A stretch of DNA of 32,094 bases, taken from the NCBI GenBank assembly GCA_902705865.1, contig CACSIO010000034.1, forward strand, positions 25,220-57,313, read 5' to 3'. Below, one piece after another: positions 25,391-32,094 of the stretch. Both the position numbers and the translations under genes were made by a program. The stretch is from BD1-7 clade bacterium (GTDB lineage: Bacteria > Pseudomonadota > Gammaproteobacteria > Pseudomonadales > DT-91). The notes under the pieces are model-generated. The model was not told where the DNA came from, ran no database searches, and saw only the letters and a program-made list of their open reading frames with translations. Every line of letters begins with the position of its first letter. Positions within the stretch are counted from its first letter, which is position 1.

Positions 25391-28300
25391 ACGAAGGATT
25401 TTGTTCAATATGCGAATGAGTATGTGACCGAACTTAGTGCGGCTATCAGTTACTACCGGGATCCGAATAACCGCGGCAAGCTGACTACCGGAGATCTGGA
25501 GCAATTCAACAAGATCAATGATTATGCGAATGGCCAGCTGCATCATTTTGCCGAAGAAATTGCTATCGGACGTCAAACTGGCCTATTTGAGCCGGATCTT
25601 ATCAAACGGTTGAATACCTTTAAAAGTACCGTTGAAGGGGGCTTGGCGTCTGAAGACGGGAAACCGGTAGATCTGTCGCTCTTTGCAACCGAGAAAGAAG
25701 CTCCGCCAGTTCCGAGCGTTGACATTCAAGCACGACATGAAGGCCTGCTTGGTGCAGTTAATGCCGCTTACTCAGCCTATGACAGTTTGAACGATGATCA
25801 AAAGCAGTATGCCGCGGATAATTTGGGCTTTAATGAACGCGATGGCAGGGCAATTGGTGATGCGTATAGGATGGACGCAAGCAATAGCGAGTCGTTAGGT
25901 CATGCAGAGCACGTAACCTATGAGCAACTTAATAAACTCGATAGGGTGTTCGCTGGACTGTCGCAAGTAGATAATCCGGAAATTCACTTAAACAATGCCG
26001 CTCAAAAAATCAGTGATTATACCTCTGAGTTGACCCCACGACAACAACTTGAGCGTCTACAAGAACCTGGTTTTGAGGTCGTTGCTGTCGGCCCGAGTCA
26101 TGATGGAGAGGTTTATTATAACGCCGGTAAGAGCCAAAACTATGAGCATGCCGTTGAAACGAATGTCACTGGCCTGATCCTTGGCTACAACGGCGACAAA
26201 GCTCAGGTATCAACATCACTTGATTTAATCAATTCGGGGTTTTCCAATGGCAGCCAGGCGCGAACCAAAGGTTTTGCGCAAGATGTTTATGTCGCTTCTA
26301 CGTTGGCAAACCAGAATACCAGCCGAGCGACTGAGTTATATGGAACTGATCAAGATGGTTTCGTGTTGGGTGTCAGCGAAGACCATAGCGCCAGTAACGC
26401 GGTTAGCACTCTGGATACCGTTAAAGATGGTGAGGTTCGGTCCTTAGTGACCTCTACGATTGACGGTACTCGTAGCCGAAGTGTTCAAATTGGTGAAATC
26501 CACGGGCAGCTGCAGAACGTTATTGCTCAATCGAGTTTCGCCACAGCCACTGATTCTGGTCGAGAAAAGAGTAACGAATTAAAGATCCGTCTCAATGACG
26601 ATGATGCCGTGGTGTTTTCGTCAGGCGTTCAGCAGGACGTTGCTGATGGCACCGGTGTTTATGGCGTTATATCGGCAGGGGAACAATCGCGTAGGGTTCC
26701 TCCAATTGGCTGGAGCAGTGAGAATACGTATCGAAGCTCTGCGGGGTTGCCGCCGCGACTCTTATCGACGTTTGATGAACAGCAGCCGCATAGTAGCTTC
26801 AACTTTGATTACGCAAAATTTGCCTCTGAGGGCCTTCCCGATTTGCCGACAAAGTCGTCGCATTTTCGCAGTTACTCGGATGTTTTTGAGTTTCTATCAG
26901 ATGCTCATAATCGCGCGGTCACGGCAACGTCAGCTCTAGATGCAATGAAGAGCTTTCAAGGAGTGAGCGGCGCACCAGATTCGGGTGTTACTTCGGGTCT
27001 CACGAATAAAGCACTGAATAAGACACTAACGGCTGAAAAAGATTTTTTCGTTAGCAACAAAGAAGCTTTGGGTGAAGCTTTGGTTTATGCAACGTATCTG
27101 GAAACGAGCAATCCAACTTTATCAAAGGGTTTGACGACGGATGATGTTGTGTCTCGTCTGAAAAGCGCAGTATCTGCCGCGACGCAAGAATTCCAACCTA
27201 TCGCGGAAAAAGGTAAGACGAAGAACGCTGACGGAAGCATCTATCAGGGGGTTTCGAAGACCAATACAGAGCATTATGGTGAAGCTCTTTCTGAGACTGT
27301 CGTTAACAAAGCGCGAGATGTATTTGGCTCAAGTGTTTCGGGTGGGTCCAAGGCCTTCAAGCAAAAACTTACCGGTGAATTAAAAACCATTGATTACAAT
27401 GGCATCGAAAGGGCAACTCAGCGGCCGGCATCGCTTTCTCGTCCTGAAGGTGAGTTTCAATTAGCTGATTACAACCCTGAGTCGATTCATGCGGTTAATG
27501 AATTTGCACGTGGTTTAGGTGTTACAACGGAGGATGATCCGATTACGATCCCTTCGAAGGAGGTCATCGCCGGGTTGGTCGGTAAGTACTTTGATGAGGT
27601 CGATAAAGCGACGGCACCTTCTGCTGCAGCCGGTGATACCGATGCTGCTGGAACTGTTGTAGAAAGGGGCGTTCAGTTTGAGTCGAGTAGTGTATTACTC
27701 GAAGCGACGAATAAGGCGATTGGCAGATTGGAGGGCAATGAAGGCGGTACGGAGCTTTTTGTTAATGGCTTGCTCGATTACTTCAAAAACAATTCCGATA
27801 CGGCGCTTAGTCCAGAGAGCCAGCGTGCGGCGGCCCAGGTTACTGATACATTGCGATTACTTAAAGATGCGGAAAGCATCAATGGTACCGAGGTGCACCT
27901 CGGAGATGCAACGCGAGCACGAATCAGCGAAGAGCTAGGCATCGCAGCAAACGATAGCCAAACGCTCCACATTAACGACGCGTCGGTGATTGACGGCAAC
28001 GTTACCTATTTTACAGGAGGTCATGAGGCTGTTCTAAACGGAGCGATTCCTGTTTTCGATGGTGCAACATCGGTTGATGGTTATGACAAAATCAAACTCA
28101 ATAATGGGGATGTGCTGTACCGGTCAAAAAAATCTGGCGCTGAGAGTTTTCAGGTATCATCCGAGCTAAATGAACGTGTTAGTTTATTGTTTAATGATCG
28201 CACGGATTTTACAGGACAGGATTTCGATTTTGCTGTCGATTACCAACGCGCAGTAGGGCCGAAACTCGATGGCCCCGCATACGATGAGGATGTTGCTGGG

Positions 28301-31300
28301 CTTGTTAGCCACAAACTTGGCGAATTACGAGATCATTTAGTTCAAAATCTTCAAGATGCTAACGCGCGAGCCAGTTATGACCATGCGCTCAATAAAACCG
28401 GGGACTTTGTTAACTCAGTTAAGCAAGTTGGAGACCCTGAGCAACTGGAGCAAGTCTATAAGGCGCTAGGAGATCAATACGGACAAGGGCAATACGAGGG
28501 CCATATTCAGGATGTAAACTGGCTTCAATCAGATTCTGTGAGTGCTTCACCTGAGCAACTTAACGCCTCACTCGATTATTTTGAACGTCGGGCGGAACTT
28601 CGTCCGGAAATTCGAGTTGGTAGACGACCTGATGCCTATGATAATCGTGCACTTTTGAAAGATATCGCCACAAAATATCGCCAGATCGGTACTGCTCTTG
28701 AAACGTCTAAAGAAACTGACCAAGCGAATATCTTATCAACCTACGACGCACTGGTTGATCGAACAAAAGCACTGTTAGATCAACCCAACTATCGTGACAA
28801 TAAAGTCGATTTTCTAGAAGACTTGAATAGTCGATTCGCAGACACGACCTTGTTTAAAGAAACACTCGAAGGACAGTTTTCTTTTTCATCTGAAGACATT
28901 GAAAAACTCAAAGCCGATATTGCCAATGATACAGACCCTGGAGTAAACCTAGGTCGGTACGATAGCCTCAATTCGCAACGAGACCCCAGAGAAGCTGCCG
29001 CATTCCTTACTTCGTTGAGAGAAACTCCAGAAGCGGTTAGGAATCAATCTTTAGATATTGCGTCTGATCCGCTTCAAGTTGCTGATAGTTACTTTGAAAA
29101 ACTGAACGAAACGACAGCTTTTTTAAACCAGCAGCATACGTCGCAATTTGACCCAGCAGCGATAGGTATAAAGGAAAAAAATCCGAGATATACGCTAGAT
29201 TTCCCACCTGATGAACTGGTTTCAAGAATTGTTCGAGGAGCCGAGAATGCACTGATCTCAGATTCTATTACCGGCCATGACGCGTCTTCTTTTGTCGAGG
29301 CTCTGCTGAAATTTGTCGACACCGCAGGTTCTGACGCTATCGCGAATACCACGACTGACGGTAGTAATCCTTTAGAGGGCATTAACCATGAGTTCTTTGA
29401 TACCGAATCCACTGGTGCGCCGGTAGCTGAAAACCTAAAACAGCTCGGGATTATTAAATTTATTGACCAAATCGAGAGCATTAATGGCAATAAACTTAAC
29501 TTATCACCAGAATTGCGTGAAGCGTGGGCGAATCAGCGTGCAAAAGTCGGCGGTACAACGGTAACTGATCAGAATGCCCCCACGATCGATACAATTAAAC
29601 TTGAAAAGAATGCCGATGGCTCTAACAGAATTGTATATCTTGATGAATCAGACAACGCTCTAAACCCGACCACGACACCGATTATTGACGGCGATACACG
29701 AGCCCCTGGTTATATCACCGTCGGCCTAGAAGATGGGCGTACGACATTAATTAACTTTGCCGATAGTAAGCAGCGCTTTAATGTTTCTGAAAAAGCCAAA
29801 TCCAGTATTGATTGGTTATCGAGTGATTCGACGGTATCTGATCCACAAACCGTTGATTTTGCCTTTGATTATGAGAGGGCAGCATTGGAAAGCGGGCAAA
29901 GTCGTATTACTCAGGGCAAGTTCGTGGATCGCGTTGCCACAAAGATCAAATCATTAGTGGCGAATGGTGATGAGTCTTCCACAACGCTGCAGGCATTGTT
30001 AGAAAAAACCAGCGACTATGCGCAATCGTCAGAGCCCGCGCGTTTGCGTGTTGTTGATGCGCTGAGTGACGCGTTTAATGGTGATACGAAGTCGTTATTC
30101 AGTGAGGTTGATGCGAACTCAAACAACTTACGCGCAGAACTTCGTCAGGTATTTCCTGAGCTCAACCCTGACCTCAAAACACAAACAGATGCATTTAAAG
30201 GGTTTGCTGAGCATATTGGCGAGAAAGATTTCGGTGATTTTGTCGAAAAAGGTTCGCTCGAGGCGTATTCGCGCACTATTGATGCCTATCGACAATTGGT
30301 ATCGAAGGGGAATGAAAACCACACGTTGTCTTCCGCCGAGCAACAGCGAATCATCACTGGATTTGATGATGCGATTCGATCATTAGCCGAGAGCGGCGTT
30401 GATACGTCTGTTCCGGTGCAAGCATTGGCTGATTTTGTGGGTACATTGCCGATTGGCGATCGGGAGGCATCGCGCTTGTTGCCGCATGCGTTGAGTGAAA
30501 CCGAATCGATTGAAGGGCACACGTTACTGGTTAGTGACAAAGCCCGAAAAGCACTAGCGGATGTTGCCTCAGGTGATATTTCGAGTGGTCGTGGTGTTAA
30601 TTACCTTAATCAAATATCGGTTAACGGTAACGATATTGATGTGTATAGCAAAGCGTCGTCTGAAATCGTACTACGTGATGCGCCGAAGGTTATTTCGGGG
30701 CAAACACCTGAAGGGTTCAGCCGTTTTTCATTGAAGGATGGCGGGTTTGCGCTGGTTCCCAAGGGCGGGCAAGGCGATGCCTTTGTGTATTCACCTGAGC
30801 TAACGCGTCAAATTGATAGTTTGGCATCTGCTAGCGCATCAGATACTCCCGATATTCTTAAATCTTCATTTGATTATTACCGGGCGTTATCTCAAGAGCC
30901 AGGTAGTGGCTATACATCGTCTGATTTTAACCAACAACTCAGCAAGCGTATGGCTGATTTGGTTAAAAGTGAGGGCGTAAAAGGCAACAACTTTGGCGCT
31001 CTGCGAGACAAAACCTATGGATATCTGGAGAACCTTCAGCAAAACAATCCTGAGGGATACGAATCTGCATTGCGATCTATTGATGCGGAATTCAATCTGC
31101 CGGGTCACCAGCAGGATTATTACAAAACGTTTGGCGGGGTTCTGCTCTCTGAGGTCAAAAAACACCTACAGGCAAACCATGGGCGTTTGACGGGTCTTGA
31201 AAAAAAGGCTGTCGAGAATATTATCGCCATCTCTGAAGACGCAGGCTTGCCGAGAGATCCCTCTCAAATACTTGATCGGTTCAAAGGTGAGAATGAGTTA

Positions 31301-32094
31301 GCGGCATTTAAAGAATCACTGTCGACAGAAAAATACGGTGAGCTAGTTAGCCACCTTGATCTATTGAAATCACTGCAGAATGTTGGTGATGATGAAAAAT
31401 TGGTGCTATCAGAATTCGACGATGCGCTGACAGATCGTCCGACAGACCAGTCAAAATCACAGACATCAGCAGATTTGCTGAGAAGTATCAGCAATGATGC
31501 GCCGGAAACGTTCGAAGAGCTTCCTGATGCGTTGGTTGAAAAAATCGGTGAACTGATCAAGCGTACCAGTGGGCAGTCAGACAAACTCGATTCAGATGTT
31601 ATAGGCCATGTTATTAGTGCTGAACATGGGTTGGACGAGAGTACACGCGCGGGCTACCAAACGATATTGAAGGATGGGTATCGCCCGCCGAAAGACGGTA
31701 TTGCGACATCAACAACTTCAACAACGCCGAATCAGTCTGATTCGTCGTCACCGATTGTTGCAGGTGGAGAGGATTCAACGGCAACTAAGGTTCCAACGAT
31801 TACAGACCCAACTGGAGGGTCAATTGAGGACGCATTTGGCAAGGATCCAGTTTCTGGTAGCGCTGATGATGTTGCCAATAAACCATTGACGGATAACCCC
31901 ACGGCAGCGGCAGAACCGGGCGATACAAATACACGGACTGCGACCGTCGGTGAAATAGATCGCACGTTTGGCTCCGACAGCGAGTTCTTTCGCAGAGCAG
32001 TGAATGACGCTATTTCTGCCCGAGACGATGCGGCTACGCGAAGTGCTTACCAATATAAACGTGGCGAGGAGGTCGCTCGCCGGTTTGACGACGC
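24758..32094 (+). CDS. Second giant multimodular toxin-like protein (partial, runs off the right edge)
   Basis: An open frame of 2,445 codons from ATG 24758, with no stop before the window ends. Approximate order in residues: unique N-terminal region 1-210; A5 213-1030; beta4 1035-1148; B4 1150-1545; beta5 1561-1695; B5 1698-1905; beta6 1911-2021; B6 2028-2311; Ser/Thr/Pro linker 2311-2391; then a helical start that may be another A module. It is a tandem paralogue of the upstream giant gene, on the same strand with a 187-base gap, and is likely co-transcribed. Cysteines occur only three times, all in the unique N-terminus. The one complete A copy is catalytically degenerate, so this partner may have a binding or regulatory role, unless intact copies or a pore domain follow beyond the window. 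There is no signal peptide. Confidence 0.8.
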   Translation, partial: MDRIQLFGCTPRFENAQFAIIGGSQHIVGTGQASRRAVVIAHSEGDTESEGSGFPACFFRIPESYVSVQHLAPAGHRLLSSNVLFTLLENVKGFDSVRGGEQSPDIELWPVALDEYQDLAALHPADNLEYDLILLKQPMSLSALVQKDSIHTQYNQLDLHVCRNGELDSPSYYLDVPQLPLEQHKSIEWRSFGVGKNGAKVSNDTGFTHEGTKDFVQYANEYVTELSAAISYYRDPNNRGKLTTGDLEQFNKINDYANGQLHHFAEEIAIGRQTGLFEPDLIKRLNTFKSTVEGGLASEDGKPVDLSLFATEKEAPPVPSVDIQARHEGLLGAVNAAYSAYDSLNDDQKQYAADNLGFNERDGRAIGDAYRMDASNSESLGHAEHVTYEQLNKLDRVFAGLSQVDNPEIHLNNAAQKISDYTSELTPRQQLERLQEPGFEVVAVGPSHDGEVYYNAGKSQNYEHAVETNVTGLILGYNGDKAQVSTSLDLINSGFSNGSQARTKGFAQDVYVASTLANQNTSRATELYGTDQDGFVLGVSEDHSASNAVSTLDTVKDGEVRSLVTSTIDGTRSRSVQIGEIHGQLQNVIAQSSFATATDSGREKSNELKIRLNDDDAVVFSSGVQQDVADGTGVYGVISAGEQSRRVPPIGWSSENTYRSSAGLPPRLLSTFDEQQPHSSFNFDYAKFASEGLPDLPTKSSHFRSYSDVFEFLSDAHNRAVTATSALDAMKSFQGVSGAPDSGVTSGLTNKALNKTLTAEKDFFVSNKEALGEALVYATYLETSNPTLSKGLTTDDVVSRLKSAVSAATQEFQPIAEKGKTKNADGSIYQGVSKTNTEHYGEALSETVVNKARDVFGSSVSGGSKAFKQKLTGELKTIDYNGIERATQRPASLSRPEGEFQLADYNPESIHAVNEFARGLGVTTEDDPITIPSKEVIAGLVGKYFDEVDKATAPSAAAGDTDAAGTVVERGVQFESSSVLLEATNKAIGRLEGNEGGTELFVNGLLDYFKNNSDTALSPESQRAAAQVTDTLRLLKDAESINGTEVHLGDATRARISEELGIAANDSQTLHINDASVIDGNVTYFTGGHEAVLNGAIPVFDGATSVDGYDKIKLNNGDVLYRSKKSGAESFQVSSELNERVSLLFNDRTDFTGQDFDFAVDYQRAVGPKLDGPAYDEDVAGLVSHKLGELRDHLVQNLQDANARASYDHALNKTGDFVNSVKQVGDPEQLEQVYKALGDQYGQGQYEGHIQDVNWLQSDSVSASPEQLNASLDYFERRAELRPEIRVGRRPDAYDNRALLKDIATKYRQIGTALETSKETDQANILSTYDALVDRTKALLDQPNYRDNKVDFLEDLNSRFADTTLFKETLEGQFSFSSEDIEKLKADIANDTDPGVNLGRYDSLNSQRDPREAAAFLTSLRETPEAVRNQSLDIASDPLQVADSYFEKLNETTAFLNQQHTSQFDPAAIGIKEKNPRYTLDFPPDELVSRIVRGAENALISDSITGHDASSFVEALLKFVDTAGSDAIANTTTDGSNPLEGINHEFFDTESTGAPVAENLKQLGIIKFIDQIESINGNKLNLSPELREAWANQRAKVGGTTVTDQNAPTIDTIKLEKNADGSNRIVYLDESDNALNPTTTPIIDGDTRAPGYITVGLEDGRTTLINFADSKQRFNVSEKAKSSIDWLSSDSTVSDPQTVDFAFDYERAALESGQSRITQGKFVDRVATKIKSLVANGDESSTTLQALLEKTSDYAQSSEPARLRVVDALSDAFNGDTKSLFSEVDANSNNLRAELRQVFPELNPDLKTQTDAFKGFAEHIGEKDFGDFVEKGSLEAYSRTIDAYRQLVSKGNENHTLSSAEQQRIITGFDDAIRSLAESGVDTSVPVQALADFVGTLPIGDREASRLLPHALSETESIEGHTLLVSDKARKALADVASGDISSGRGVNYLNQISVNGNDIDVYSKASSEIVLRDAPKVISGQTPEGFSRFSLKDGGFALVPKGGQGDAFVYSPELTRQIDSLASASASDTPDILKSSFDYYRALSQEPGSGYTSSDFNQQLSKRMADLVKSEGVKGNNFGALRDKTYGYLENLQQNNPEGYESALRSIDAEFNLPGHQQDYYKTFGGVLLSEVKKHLQANHGRLTGLEKKAVENIIAISEDAGLPRDPSQILDRFKGENELAAFKESLSTEKYGELVSHLDLLKSLQNVGDDEKLVLSEFDDALTDRPTDQSKSQTSADLLRSISNDAPETFEELPDALVEKIGELIKRTSGQSDKLDSDVIGHVISAEHGLDESTRAGYQTILKDGYRPPKDGIATSTTSTTPNQSDSSSPIVAGGEDSTATKVPTITDPTGGSIEDAFGKDPVSGSADDVANKPLTDNPTAAAEPGDTNTRTATVGEIDRTFGSDSEFFRRAVNDAISARDDAATRSAYQYKRGEEVARRFDD
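25394..27850 (+). repeat. Module A5, degenerate metallopeptidase (GQLQN)
   Basis: The head contains FAEEIAIGRQTGLFEPDLIKR, clearly matching A1. The middle has NYEHAVETNVTGLILGYNG, parallel to SSFEHAIATNIPGVDVGYD. The zinc-motif position is GQLQN (26504-26518, G583), the GVEER element has become GVQQD (26624-26638), and WSSENTYRSSAGLPPRL is kept. The tail ends NEFARGLGV, parallel to GFAKSLGI. Predicted to be non-catalytic. Confidence 0.65.
27860..28200 (+). repeat. Beta-rich module beta4
   Basis: Starts DAESINGTEVHLGDATRARI and includes IPVFDGATSVDGYDKIKL, matching the beta1-beta3 landmarks of protein 1. Confidence 0.55.
28205..29390 (+). repeat. Helical module B4
   Basis: Begins FTGQDFDFAVDYQRAV and continues as a long Q/E/D-rich helical region of about 395 residues. 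The opening (D)F-D-(F/Y)-x-R-A is shared with B2, B5 and B6. Similarity to B1-B3 after the opening is weaker. Confidence 0.45.
29440..29840 (+). repeat. Beta-rich module beta5
   Basis: Starts IDQIESINGNKLNLSPELRE and includes PIIDGDTRAPGYITVGLEDG. Somewhat longer than the other beta copies. Confidence 0.52.
29850..30470 (+). repeat. Helical module B5 (short)
   Basis: Begins VDFAFDYERAALESG and has LRQVFPELNPDLK, the counterpart of AFPDLAL in B1 and B2. At about 207 residues it is roughly half the length of B1-B3. Confidence 0.5.
30490..30820 (+). repeat. Beta-rich module beta6
   Basis: Starts SETESIEGHTLLVSDKARKA, like SINGNKLNLSPELRE of beta5. It ends near FVYSPELTRQID. Confidence 0.52.
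30840..31690 (+). repeat. Helical module B6
   Basis: Begins ILKSSFDYYRALSQEPGSG and continues as helical, charged sequence of about 284 residues to the Ser/Thr-rich linker. It shares the opening with B4 and B5; the rest is diverged. Confidence 0.45.
31690..31935 (+). other. Ser/Thr/Pro/Asp-rich linker of giant protein 2
   Basis: About 80 residues of low complexity (for example ATSTTSTTPNQSDSSSP), similar in composition to the A1-A2 linker of protein 1. Linkers of this type in protein 1 mark a boundary before a new A module. Confidence 0.6.
31936..32094 (+). repeat. Probable start of a further A module, cut by the window edge
   Basis: After the linker the sequence becomes helical: FFRRAVNDAISARDD, then RGEEVARRFDDA. 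This pattern parallels the opening of A1 (YMADLIDTVGAYR, then LDKVADLQSYFDG). Only about 53 residues are visible, so this is suggestive only. Confidence 0.3.

Noticed and set aside
1..32094. CRISPR array, tRNA or rRNA genes
   Set aside because: No regularly spaced short direct repeats and no recognisable RNA-gene sequence were seen.

Overview
The window looks like a stretch of a Gram-negative, probably marine or host-associated gammaproteobacterial chromosome. The evidence is the Shine-Dalgarno-led genes and the Proteobacteria-type housekeeping families at the left end (a DUF547 periplasmic protein, and a MarR regulator with an alpha/beta hydrolase). I cannot name the genus. The left ~3.1 kb is ordinary: a small FxsA-like membrane protein (267-707, +), a convergent DUF547 gene (794-1624, -), then a divergent two-gene MarR/hydrolase operon (1842-3117, +) with a palindromic operator candidate just before the regulator.

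The rest of the window is two tandem giant genes on the + strand. The first (3583-24570) encodes 6,995 residues. The second (24758 to the right edge) is still open after 2,445 codons. They are paralogues built from the same repeated modules. Module A (about 690-820 aa) is a helical head, a domain resembling M91/NleD-type effector zinc metallopeptidases, and a helical tail. A beta-rich module (about 100-135 aa) and a long helical module B (about 200-460 aa) follow most A copies. Gene 1 reads A1-linker-A2-beta1-B1-A3-beta2-B2-A4-beta3-B3, then a duplicated ~70-aa unit, a TcdA/TcdB-type pore-forming/delivery region with glycine- and alanine-rich hydrophobic helices (about residues 5720-5845), and a ~1,100-aa beta-rich C-terminus. 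Gene 2 reads unique N-terminus-A5-beta4-B4-beta5-B5-beta6-B6-S/T/P linker, and probably the start of another A module at the edge.

The most striking features are as follows. (i) Two A copies keep an intact HELSH zinc motif, while three show a shared decay series (GELSH, GQLGR, GQLQN). (ii) The 6,995-residue protein contains no cysteine that I could find, and gene 2 has cysteines only in its unique first ~170 residues. This rules out a cysteine-protease autoprocessing domain of the kind used by clostridial large toxins and MARTX toxins in protein 1. (iii) A 13-base sequence is shared upstream of both giant genes.

My inference is that this is a giant-toxin locus: a large-clostridial-toxin-like translocation machine carrying an array of M91-like metallopeptidase modules, some active-looking and some apparently converted to non-catalytic roles. 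I see no signal peptide, no RTX nonapeptides and no secretion gene in the window, so the export route is unknown. Domain assignments are by motif recognition only, and module boundaries are approximate.
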